A stretch of DNA of 64,000 nucleotides from a marine actinobacterium MedAcidi-G3 (lineage in GTDB: Bacteria; Actinomycetota; Acidimicrobiia; Acidimicrobiales; Poriferisodalaceae): contig JUEP01000011.1 in assembly GCA_000817105.1 (NCBI GenBank), forward strand, positions 1 through 64,000, written 5' to 3'. Within the stretch, counting starts at the first letter, position 1. Every line of letters begins with the position of its first letter. The position numbers were made by a program, and so were the translations under genes. The notes under the pieces were generated by a model, which had not been told where the DNA came from, did no database searches, and saw nothing but the letters and a program-made list of their open reading frames with translations. Below, piece after piece: positions 25,932 through 33,670 of this stretch.

Positions 25932-26699
25932 TTAACGAGCCCCCTGGGCGTCGTGAACTCGGATGGTTGCACCCGTGACGAAATCAGACGATGGAGAGAC
26001 CAGGTAAAGCAAGGTGCCATCTAATTGTGAGGGTTTACCCAGTCTTTTACGCGGAAAGCCGTGAGTTATATCGCCCATTCGTTCGAGCATGCCGTCCATC
26101 ATTTCGCTTTCAAATGCTCCTGGCGCAATGCAATTGACATTGACGTCATATTTAGCGAACTCCAATGCCAACATTTCGGTCATGCGCACAACCGCGGTCT
26201 TGGTAATCGCATACCAAGAAGTTCCCACACCGGCACTGAAAGCAGCTCCAGAGGAAATGTTGACGATTCGCCCTGGAAGTTTTGCTTCTTTGAGGCGTCG
26301 AGTTACTTCGCTGGCAAGGTGGAATAAAGATGTCAAGTTTGTGGCGACCATCTCATCCACAAAGGCCGGATCCATGTTCAGCGCGAGCTGGGCATCGGGC
26401 TTGCCAGCGTTATTTACGAGAATTTGAATGGGGCCGAGTTCGTTTTGGACATGACCTACTGCGGTGAAGAGAGCATCTGTGTCTGTGACGTCGAGGGGGA
26501 CAGGAAGCACAGTGACTCCATTGCTTCTCAGTTCTGCGGCGAGCGCGTCGAGTCGTTCGGCGCGCCGACCGGCGATAGCGACATTGGCTCCGCAAGCGGC
26601 TAACACTTGCGCAAATCTGTGGCCCAACCCAGAAGTAGCACCGGTGACCAAAGCGGTCTGTCCAGTTAGATCCGTCGAAAAATTTGGAATGTCTGTCAT
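25932..26699 (-). CDS. Short-chain dehydrogenase/reductase
   Basis: A 255-residue classical SDR. GATSGLG near the N-terminus and an Arg-Arg pair after beta-2 (AIAGRRAERLD) suggest NADP(H). NNAG follows, then WYAITKTAVV with the Tyr-Lys pair. The start at 26699 has GGAGG 7 bases upstream; an in-frame ATG at 26714 lacks that support. In the mRNA the SD falls in the loop of a 5-bp hairpin (TGTGG and CCACA). It is divergent from another SDR gene, with 120 bases between the starts. The substrate is unknown. Confidence 0.87.
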   Translation of the reverse strand: MTDIPNFSTDLTGQTALVTGATSGLGHRFAQVLAACGANVAIAGRRAERLDALAAELRSNGVTVLPVPLDVTDTDALFTAVGHVQNELGPIQILVNNAGKPDAQLALNMDPAFVDEMVATNLTSLFHLASEVTRRLKEAKLPGRIVNISSGAAFSAGVGTSWYAITKTAVVRMTEMLALEFAKYDVNVNCIAPGAFESEMMDGMLERMGDITHGFPRKRLGKPSQLDGTLLYLVSPSSDFVTGATIRVHDAQGAR

Positions 26700-26819
26700 G
26701 TGGTTCCTCCACAAAAGTAAGGATTACTGCTCTTCTGTTTAGGCGGAGAAGGAATGATCGTCTAATCGAGTGCGAACGAATTAAGGTGCGCGATGTCGAA
26801 TGATCCATTGATCCTTTAG

Positions 26820-27572
26820 GTGGGGAGAGTCAAAGACGGAACTCGGGCCTTAGTTACTGGCGGCGGGTCAGGTATAGGTCGGTCAATCGTTGCGGGCTTA
26901 CGGTCAGCCGGGGCCCTTGTCCTCGTGTGTGACGCTGATTCCGCTACTAACCCAGATTTTGTGGTGGATGTAGTAGAAGAAGAATCTGTCCAGCGAATGT
27001 TTACATCCATCGAACGGGATTTGGGTGGCTTAGACGTCTTAGCAAATAATGCAGGGATTGCTGGCCCCGCTGGGCTGGTCGATGAAATCCCTAGTGATGC
27101 TTTTGACCAGGTAGTTGCATTCAATATTGGTGGAACTTTTAGAGTCACAAGGCATGCAGTGCCGCTTTTGAGGTCATCTGGAGGCGGGCTGATATTTAAC
27201 ATAGCTTCAACTGCGGGGATCTTCCCTTACCCCTATCGATCACCGTATGTTGCTTCGAAATGGGCGATGGTTGGTCTTGGGCAAAGTTGGGCGATGGAAT
27301 TAGGCGAGGATAATATTCGAGTCAACGTCATCTGCCCCGGGTCTGTCGGTGGGTCCCGAATGGACCAAGTGATGGCTCGAGAGGCTGAGGCAAAAGAGAT
27401 AGACGAAGCGGTTCTCTGTAGCGGCTATGAAAGCCAAGTTTGAATGCGGCGGTTTATAGATGCAGCTGATATTGCGGGTGCCGTTGTTTACATGGCCTCA
27501 CCGGCCGGTCGGTATGTCTCAGGTCAAGTGCTCTCCGTAGACGGAGCGACGGAGAGTTTGAGAAGTTCCTGA
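26820..27572 (+). pseudogene. SDR gene interrupted by an in-frame TGA
   Basis: A classical SDR reading frame of 250 codons with VTGGGSGIGR, NNAGIAGPAG and YVASKWAMVG. It carries an in-frame TGA at 27441-27443. The same frame continues uninterrupted through MRRFIDAADIAGAVVYMAS and VSGQVLSVDGATE to a TGA at 27570. That tail is the standard SDR C-terminus, so the break is a single internal stop. The family usually has Ser before the MR-F segment, and TCA to TGA is one base change. The first part alone (26820-27443, 207 residues) would lack the last helix and strand of the fold. The start is GTG at 26820. Possible causes are a recent nonsense mutation, a sequencing error or readthrough. Confidence 0.8.
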
Positions 27573-27633
27573 GCAGGGAGCCTTGCTATAGGGCACACTC
27601 TTGGGGGTCCGTACTTGTACAGGAGTTACCAAA

Positions 27634-28284
27634 GTGAATGTCACCGACGCAACCAATCGGAGAGCATCGATCAGAGCTTTCCTCCCGGACCCTGTCAGCG
27701 ATGAACAGATCAGAGAACTCTTAGAAGTGGCCTCAAGGGCCCCCTCAGGCGGAAATGTCCAGCCTTGGAAGGTTTATGTCGTCAATGGGGATTCCATGGA
27801 ACGTTTCAGATCTTTCATATCGAACAGGAGTCCCGGGGAATCTGAATACCCGGTGTATCCACCGAGCCTCCAAGACCCTTATCGAACTAATCGATATGAA
27901 CTAGGTGAGGCGATGTACGAAAAGCTTGGAATTCCCCGCGAGGATAAACCAGCCCGGCTCACTCAACTTGCTCGAAATTTTGATTTCTTTGGAGCACCCG
28001 CAGCTTTCTTCTGTTTTATTGAAAGAAATATGGGCTCGGCGCAGTGGTCGGACCTAGGCATGTTTTTGCAGACTTTCATGCTGTTGGCTGTCGAGGCCGG
28101 TTTGGACACCTGTCCTCAGGAGGCTTGGGCCAACCATTGGTCAGCAGTGCAAGAATTTTGTGCGGCTCCGGAACAAGAAATGCTTTTTTGTGGGATGGCT
28201 ATCGGGAAACGCGATGAGTCGAAGCCCGTCAATAGTCTCAGAAGTGACCGGATGGCGGTCGACGAGTGGACCAACTGGCTGTGA
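27634..28284 (+). CDS. Nitroreductase-family FMN oxidoreductase (copy 1)
   Basis: A 216-residue nitroreductase-family flavoprotein. RRASIRAFLPDPV binds the FMN phosphate and ASRAPSGGNVQPWKV is the family signature. The AWANHW and LFCGMAIGKRDES segments near the end match the nitrobenzoate/nitroreductase group that reduces nitro groups, quinones or enoates. The start at GTG 27634 is set by AGGAG 8 bases upstream; the frame runs up to a TTG at 27601 without support. It lies 10 bases upstream of a second nitroreductase. Confidence 0.85.
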   Translation: MNVTDATNRRASIRAFLPDPVSDEQIRELLEVASRAPSGGNVQPWKVYVVNGDSMERFRSFISNRSPGESEYPVYPPSLQDPYRTNRYELGEAMYEKLGIPREDKPARLTQLARNFDFFGAPAAFFCFIERNMGSAQWSDLGMFLQTFMLLAVEAGLDTCPQEAWANHWSAVQEFCAAPEQEMLFCGMAIGKRDESKPVNSLRSDRMAVDEWTNWL

Positions 28285-28294
28285 GGATCAGAAC

Positions 28295-28948
28295 ATGAAT
28301 GACATTTACGAGATGATGAGCACCTTGCGGGCTGTTCGTCGCCTCCGCCCAGACCCCATCCCCGATGACGTACTGAATCGGGTCTTACAGGCAGCGGCTT
28401 GGGCTCCTACTGGCGGAAATATGCAACCATGGCGCGTGATCGTGGTGACGAGTCAGGAACGCAAAAAGGCGCTGGCAGATATTTATCAGCCAGCTTGGTA
28501 TCGGTATGCCAAAGGCTATGACGAGCGACTCAAGCAGCTCCCGCCGGATGAAGCCGACAAAGCTCGAAGAAATAGGGTGGCGGGTGACTATTTGGCAGAT
28601 AATTTGGCCGACTGCCCATCTATTTTGATGTTCATTGCCGACCCTAAATTAATGGCAATTACGGACGCTAAATTGGATCGAATTTCGATGGTTGGTGGCG
28701 GTTCGGTCTACACGGCAGTGCAAAACGCTATGTTGGCGGCGCGCACTGAAGGTCTTGGCTGTGTTCTAACTACCTTGCATTGCTTAGCGGAGGATGAAGT
28801 CAAGATGGCTTTGGATATTCCGAACGACTGGGCGACTCTGGCGATGGTCCCTCTCGGCTACCCCATTGGCGCTGGCCATGGCAGTATTACGCGACAACCT
28901 CCTGAGGTACTTGCGTTTGACGATGCCTTCGGAGTTGCCTGGACTTGA
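28295..28948 (+). CDS. Nitroreductase-family FMN oxidoreductase (copy 2)
   Basis: A 217-residue protein of the same family as the gene before it. It begins MNDIYEMMSTLRAVRRLRPDP and has AAWAPTGGNMQPWRV as FMN signature and GLGCVLTTLH near residue 165. The ATG at 28295 follows the upstream stop by 10 bases and is preceded by GAGGA. The two proteins are paralogous but clearly diverged. They may form a heterodimer or act on successive substrates, which is inference. The downstream transporter overlaps its stop codon. Confidence 0.85.
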   Translation: MNDIYEMMSTLRAVRRLRPDPIPDDVLNRVLQAAAWAPTGGNMQPWRVIVVTSQERKKALADIYQPAWYRYAKGYDERLKQLPPDEADKARRNRVAGDYLADNLADCPSILMFIADPKLMAITDAKLDRISMVGGGSVYTAVQNAMLAARTEGLGCVLTTLHCLAEDEVKMALDIPNDWATLAMVPLGYPIGAGHGSITRQPPEVLAFDDAFGVAWT

Positions 28949-29907
28949 TCGTGCCAGCTAACCGGGTGCCGACTGTCTTTTCAGTTAGCAAAATCGGAGA
29001 TGACGAACCGGGAGCGGGCAAAGTAACTCCCTCCCATGCGTTGCCATTAGTCGTAATGGCAGTAGTCGTCATAGTCTGGGGCTTAGGTCCCCCCACGACG
29101 AAGCTCGTGACAGCACCTCCGCTTATCGGAACTTTTGTTCGTTTCGGGATCTCGTCACCGCTTCTTATCGTCGTCTTGGCAGCAAGGCGACGGGTTTTGT
29201 CGCGGAAGGTGTTCATAGCAACTGCTCTCCCGGGCCTCTCCTTCGGCATTAATTTGGTATTTGTTTTCGCCACTCTTCAGGAGGCGACAGTCTCAGTCTT
29301 GTCGACAGTCGTGGCGATGCAGCCCGCACTTTTATTGGTGCTCGCAGGACCTTTGTTTCATGAATACCCGACTGGTCGGCAATTTACGTTCACCTTGGCC
29401 GGGGTTTTAGGCGCTGTTGGCGTAATTCTTGGAGCAGGTTCAGAGATTCGATCTTCTTGGTTAGGTGTCGGCTTAGCTGCGCTCTCATTAGTTACGTTCA
29501 CTCTTTATTTCGTGTTAACCCGCTTAGCTAGGTCCGATAACGAGGTAGATCCGATCGAATGGATGGCTGGCATCAATATTTGGGCTTTTCTGTCCACAAT
29601 TATTCCGATTTTGCTGCTCGCTGATCGATCTGACTGGGCGCAATTTGGAGGTAATGATTGGATTTGGATCGTGATCGTCGCCTTTGTTACTGGTGTCTTT
29701 GGGCATGTTTTAATGACATGGTTGCACGGCCACCTAGAAGCTGCGCGATCGTCTCTGTACATATTGACCATGCATTTGGTGGCCGTGGGACTCGCTTGGT
29801 GGATACATGATGAATCGATTACCTGGTTGCAGATGATTTCGGGCGGAGTGGTTCTGCTATGCGTGGCTTTGGTGGTTACTGCTCCTGATCGGCGTGAGGT
29901 TCGATGA
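28945..29907 (+). CDS. EamA/DMT-family membrane transporter
   Basis: A 320-residue membrane protein with about ten hydrophobic helices in two EamA repeats: the first around VWGLGPPTTKLV and the second around SLVTFTLYFVLTRLA. DMT transporters export amino acids, metabolites or drugs. The start is TTG at 28945, overlapping the nitroreductase stop (TTGA); GTG at 28951 is an alternative. The 3' end overlaps the convergent alkylsulfatase gene by 32 bases, an unusually tight convergent arrangement. Confidence 0.8.
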   Translation: MIVPANRVPTVFSVSKIGDDEPGAGKVTPSHALPLVVMAVVVIVWGLGPPTTKLVTAPPLIGTFVRFGISSPLLIVVLAARRRVLSRKVFIATALPGLSFGINLVFVFATLQEATVSVLSTVVAMQPALLLVLAGPLFHEYPTGRQFTFTLAGVLGAVGVILGAGSEIRSSWLGVGLAALSLVTFTLYFVLTRLARSDNEVDPIEWMAGINIWAFLSTIIPILLLADRSDWAQFGGNDWIWIVIVAFVTGVFGHVLMTWLHGHLEAARSSLYILTMHLVAVGLAWWIHDESITWLQMISGGVVLLCVALVVTAPDRREVR

Positions 29908-31795
29908 TGGGGAACAGGAGAAAATCTGTTAGCAGGTCAAATAGCTCTAATACGACAGCTTGGTCTCCGTCGATCGTGATGTCACCTTGAGCAAGCGAGT
30001 CAGAAAATGAGACTATGCCGCCTAGAGTGTCGGCCAGAACATGGCGATTGAGAGTAACGGAAGCCACGGCATTACTGGTTTGACGGTCGGGTAAATGGTG
30101 TATCGCACAATTGGATATGCCCAGAACGTGGTGTTCGTTTAGGTCCGTAAAAGTCCAGTTAATCTCTATGTCTAAATCGCAAAGGGCTGTTGTGCTTAGT
30201 CGAACACCAATCGAGTCAAATAGCTGCTCAGCAGTCATTGCGTGTGCTATCTGTCGTCCTCTGCCAATAGTGACGTTGGGAGATCCGTTGCGAAGCTCAT
30301 GGGCTCCGTAAAGGTATGCATTTCGCCATGTGCCGGATTCGGCCTGGTAACCGAGTTGTTCAAAGGCATCGGCTTGAAGCTCTCTGGCAGCCTGATGTGA
30401 AGGGTCAGCAAAAACTAAATGATTCACCACCTGCGCCACCCAACGGTAGTCACCCGCTTCAAAACTTTTTTTTGCCTGACGAAGTACTTGATCGGGACCG
30501 CCCATGAATTCGACGTACTTTGTGCTGGTGTCTACTGGCGGGTGAGGGTTTAAGTGTGCGGGATTTGCGTCGTACCACCCAAGGTATTTGTTATAAACCG
30601 ATTTAACGTTGTGACTCACCGTTCCGTAATACCCCTGGACATGGGAATCCGAAGCGAAACATTCGGGTAGTTCCAGTGCTTCAGCGATTTCGTTTGGTGT
30701 CCATCCTCGGTTAGCTAGTCGCATTGTTTGGTCGTGCAGCCAGCGATAAACGTCGCGTTGCTTAACTAGAAAATGCTTCAAATCTTCGGTTCCGAAACGA
30801 GGCCAATGGTGAGTGGCGATCAAGATATCGGAATTGTCGCCCCATAAATCCAATGCTTCGTTTATGTACTTGGACCAAGCAAGAGCATCGCGAGTTTGGG
30901 CACCTCTTATTGGGTAGAGGTTGTGCATGTTGTGGGTGCAGTTCTCAGCCATGCAAAGCATTCGATAATCAGGAAACCAAAAGTTCATTTCGGCCGGTGC
31001 TTCGGCATCCGGCGTGTTTTGGAAGACGACTCGCACCCCATCTATCTCAAGCTCAATGCCCGTACTATCGATGATTTCTGTAGGAGCGATAAGTCCTGAC
31101 GGGCTGAATGGTAAAGCTTTACCAAGCCCGTTATCAATATGCCCTCTAGGCCCGGGAGACAGAAATAAACCGAATTGGTACATGGCTCTTCGTGCCATAG
31201 CAGCTCCGGCAATAACGTTTTCGTTAACAACCTCTTCTAGGAAGCCTTCAGGCGCAATTATCCGAACATCTCCCCGATCTACTTCTTCTGGCGTAGTGAC
31301 ACCGAGAATTCCGCCAAAGTGATCTGCGTGGGAATGGGTGTAAATTATGGCTTTAACAGGTCTTTCCCCTAGTTGATCATTCGCAAGTTTGAGGCATGCC
31401 TCCGCGGTAGCAGCGGTCGTCAAAACGTCAACGAGGATCCAACCGGTCTTTCCAGCTATGAGTGTCAGATTTGAAATGTCATATCCGCGAACTTGCCAGA
31501 CACCATCCATTACCTCGAAAAGGCCGTGGATTGCGTTCAGGCGACCTTGACGCCACAGCCCTGGGTGGACTGTTTCAGGGGCTTCGTCGTTGTTGCGCAG
31601 GAAATCATAGCGAGCACAGTCCCACACCACGTGATCGTCAATCTTGACTGTGCCTTCGGGCAGCGTTGCGATGAGTCCTTGTTCGGCCCTCTCGAAATCT
31701 GCTTCGTCATCGAAAGACATCAACGCGGTCGCGGCAGCGTTCTTCCGAACCGTAGGTGTGGTTGCGTCTTTCGCGAGGTTATCTAGGTCTGACAT
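29876..31795 (-). CDS. Alkylsulfatase (SdsA-type, MBL fold with SCP2-like C-terminus)
   Basis: A 639-residue alkyl/aryl-sulfatase of the SdsA1 class, which hydrolyses primary alkyl sulfates to alcohol and sulfate. THSHADHFGG carries the binuclear zinc HxHxDH motif; MAENCTHNMHNLYPIRG and ATHHWPRFG carry further ligands and catalytic residues. The alpha-helical dimerisation domain follows, and an SCP2-like domain ends the protein. Unlike SdsA1 of Pseudomonas it shows no signal peptide, so it probably acts in the cytosol. The ATG at 31795 has AGGGGA 5 bases upstream; an ATG at 31858 overlaps the neighbouring gene and is less likely. It lies 37 bases downstream of the acyl-CoA dehydrogenase stop, probably in one unit. 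Confidence 0.88.
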   Translation of the reverse strand: MSDLDNLAKDATTPTVRKNAAATALMSFDDEADFERAEQGLIATLPEGTVKIDDHVVWDCARYDFLRNNDEAPETVHPGLWRQGRLNAIHGLFEVMDGVWQVRGYDISNLTLIAGKTGWILVDVLTTAATAEACLKLANDQLGERPVKAIIYTHSHADHFGGILGVTTPEEVDRGDVRIIAPEGFLEEVVNENVIAGAAMARRAMYQFGLFLSPGPRGHIDNGLGKALPFSPSGLIAPTEIIDSTGIELEIDGVRVVFQNTPDAEAPAEMNFWFPDYRMLCMAENCTHNMHNLYPIRGAQTRDALAWSKYINEALDLWGDNSDILIATHHWPRFGTEDLKHFLVKQRDVYRWLHDQTMRLANRGWTPNEIAEALELPECFASDSHVQGYYGTVSHNVKSVYNKYLGWYDANPAHLNPHPPVDTSTKYVEFMGGPDQVLRQAKKSFEAGDYRWVAQVVNHLVFADPSHQAARELQADAFEQLGYQAESGTWRNAYLYGAHELRNGSPNVTIGRGRQIAHAMTAEQLFDSIGVRLSTTALCDLDIEINWTFTDLNEHHVLGISNCAIHHLPDRQTSNAVASVTLNRHVLADTLGGIVSFSDSLAQGDITIDGDQAVVLELFDLLTDFLLFPIIEPHADQEQ

Positions 31796-31832
31796 AGTGT
31801 TCCCCTGGGTAGATCTGGAGAATCTATCTCGC

Positions 31833-33011
31833 TTATTGGTCGAACTTAACCGTTCCATAGGTAGTCGGCAGAGACTTGGCGATACGGTCGGTCATGATCT
31901 CTGTCGAACCGTCGACGTAGTTGGCAACCCTGCCAGCGGTCAATCTGTGTCCAATAAGATGCTCTTCCCTTAAGCCATTTGCGCCCATCGCTTGGGCACA
32001 AGCTGAAAGCGCTGACTCGACTACTTCGGTCGCAAATTTCTTTGCATGAGCTGCAGGTAAAATTGCTGATTCGCTATCGCCGTGCTCTATCGCGGCAATA
32101 GCTTTGTCTGTTAATGCGCGTGCTGCCTCTACCTGATTGGCGACTCTCGCTAATTGCCATGAAAGTCCTTGGTGTTCGATTATCGGCTTTCCAAAGCTTT
32201 CTCGCTCGGTTGCATATTCGACTGATAAGCGCAAAGAAGCTTCGATCATCGAACAACACATTGATGCTACGTAGGTCCGTGCTTCGTTGATGGTGGATAA
32301 CGCCGCCGAAAAACCCTCACCCGCCGGGGCCAACAAATCTTCTTTATCAGATGAGTAGTTGTTGAGGCGAAACCCACCAGTTCCAATTGCGTGACTCCCA
32401 ATGAGGTCGTATGGCGCAATTCGTTCAAAACCTGATTTTGTCCCATCAATCAGAAAAGAGGCAATGCCGCGGGCCCGAGACCCGGGGCTTGTCTGGACGT
32501 AAGCGACTATTACCGAGGACGTGGCAGCGTTGGTAATCCAGGCTTTTTCGCCATTTAGACGCCACCCGTCCCCATCAGAAGTTGCCTCAGTAGCGATTGA
32601 CGAGAAATCGCTCCCGGCGGTGGGTTCGGTGAGAGCGGTTGAGCCGAGTTTCTTGCCGCTAAGTAAATCTGGAAGGAAGCGACTTCGTTGGTCCTCAGTT
32701 CCGTGACGAGCCAGTCTCGCTGCAACGTTGTGAGAATTGACCAAACTAAAGGCGTAGGGCATCGAAACTTCTGACAGGAGATCTAAAATCTGTAATTTTT
32801 GTCCAAAGCTCACTCCGAGACCGCCAAGCTCGGGCTCTATCTCCATTCCTAAAAGACCTATTTCATTCGCTGCAGCGATGTCTTCTGCAGGAAAAGTTCG
32901 ATTTCTTTCCCATTCGAGAACTTGGGGACCGACTACTCGATCCCGGAAATCTTTGACTTGGAGAAGTAAATCCTGGAAATCGTTTTCAGGCAATCCATTA
33001 GGTTGGCTCAT
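31833..33011 (-). CDS. Acyl-CoA dehydrogenase
   Basis: A 392-residue FAD enzyme catalysing alpha,beta-desaturation of an acyl-CoA. LTEPTAGSDFSS and WITNAATSS are the FAD-binding and substrate signatures. INEARTYVASM, QLARVANQVEAARAL and AMGANGLREEHLIGHRLTAGR complete the C-terminal helical domain. At the position of the usual catalytic Glu (YEGT) the sequence is VDGST, an Asp. The base may be Asp, or may lie on another helix as in isovaleryl-CoA dehydrogenase. ATG at 33011 has TAGGGT six bases upstream. Confidence 0.9.
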   Translation of the reverse strand: MSQPNGLPENDFQDLLLQVKDFRDRVVGPQVLEWERNRTFPAEDIAAANEIGLLGMEIEPELGGLGVSFGQKLQILDLLSEVSMPYAFSLVNSHNVAARLARHGTEDQRSRFLPDLLSGKKLGSTALTEPTAGSDFSSIATEATSDGDGWRLNGEKAWITNAATSSVIVAYVQTSPGSRARGIASFLIDGTKSGFERIAPYDLIGSHAIGTGGFRLNNYSSDKEDLLAPAGEGFSAALSTINEARTYVASMCCSMIEASLRLSVEYATERESFGKPIIEHQGLSWQLARVANQVEAARALTDKAIAAIEHGDSESAILPAAHAKKFATEVVESALSACAQAMGANGLREEHLIGHRLTAGRVANYVDGSTEIMTDRIAKSLPTTYGTVKFDQ

Positions 33012-33023
33012 GCTTTGACCCTA
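33012..33023 (-). promoter_or_regulatory. Leaderless-type -10 element for the acyl-CoA dehydrogenase
   Basis: Minus-strand TAGGGT (33023-33018) lies six bases before the ATG at 33011. No SD. Confidence 0.55.
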
Positions 33024-33033
33024 GATGCCTGCG

Positions 33034-33047
33034 TAAAGTCATTCACT
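33034..33047 (+). promoter_or_regulatory. Possible near-leaderless -10 element for the Nudix gene
   Basis: TAAAGT at 33034-33039 lies eight bases before the GTG at 33048. It would share the 36-base divergent gap with the acyl-CoA dehydrogenase promoter. Confidence 0.35.
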
Positions 33048-33644
33048 GTGGAAGACGTTTTCTCTCCTGCCTCTTTAGAACAAGTTTTGTTGTCTGGCGT
33101 GGCGCCGCCCACGCAAGGACCTACTGCCGCTGTGGCAGCAGTCGCGCGCAATGGCCTTTCGGGTGCAGAAATCTTGTTCATAGAACGTTCAGCTAAACGA
33201 GGTGACCCTTGGTCGGGTCAGATGGCTTTCCCCGGTGGAAGATCTTCTGAGGAGGATGAAGACAGTCTTGCTACAGCTGTTCGGGAAACTATGGAAGAAG
33301 TTGCAATAGACCTTGCAGTTTCACGATTGGTCGGCCGCCTATCAGACTTGGAGGGAGGTCCACGGGGCACAGGTCAGCGTCTTAAGGTAACTCCCTACGT
33401 TTTCTGGATGGCGGGGCCACGACCGAGCGCTACTCCGAATCACGAAGTTGCTGAAGTCATCTGGGTTCCGGTTAGCGAGTTGCTCGACTCCAGCCGATAC
33501 ATCGATTACCCGTATCCTCCGCTTGGCCCTGATGAATGGCCCGGAATCACAGTTGAGGGGGAGAGGGTGATTTGGGGCTTAACACTGCGAATGCTCGTTG
33601 ATTTGTTTCAGCGAGTGGGTCAACCCTTGACAATCAGGTCGTGA
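33048..33644 (+). CDS. Nudix hydrolase, CoA pyrophosphatase (NudL)-like
   Basis: A Nudix protein of about 198 residues. ERSAKRGDPWSGQMAFPGG matches the extended motif of the CoA pyrophosphatase subgroup, which cleaves CoA and acyl-CoAs to phosphopantetheine and ADP. It runs into the Nudix box GGRSSEEDEDSLATAVRETM followed by EEVAI; the usual Gly after EE-x is Ala here. I place the start at GTG 33048. The frame stays open to a TTG at 33003 that would overlap the divergent acyl-CoA dehydrogenase start codon. Its place among acyl-CoA genes suits CoA turnover. Confidence 0.75.
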   Translation: MEDVFSPASLEQVLLSGVAPPTQGPTAAVAAVARNGLSGAEILFIERSAKRGDPWSGQMAFPGGRSSEEDEDSLATAVRETMEEVAIDLAVSRLVGRLSDLEGGPRGTGQRLKVTPYVFWMAGPRPSATPNHEVAEVIWVPVSELLDSSRYIDYPYPPLGPDEWPGITVEGERVIWGLTLRMLVDLFQRVGQPLTIRS

Positions 33645-33658
33645 GGCTCTGGTCTGAA

Positions 33659-33670
33659 TAGGCTATGTGT
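33659..33670 (+). promoter_or_regulatory. Leaderless-type -10 element for Baeyer-Villiger gene 1
   Basis: TAGGCT at 33659-33664 lies six bases before the ATG at 33671. The earlier ATG at 33665 directly abuts the hexamer, so 33671 is preferred. Confidence 0.45.

Noticed and set aside
27441-27443. Selenocysteine at the in-frame TGA of the SDR
   Set aside because: Homologues have Ser, not Cys or Sec, here, and I see no strong stem-loop just downstream that would act as a bacterial SECIS.
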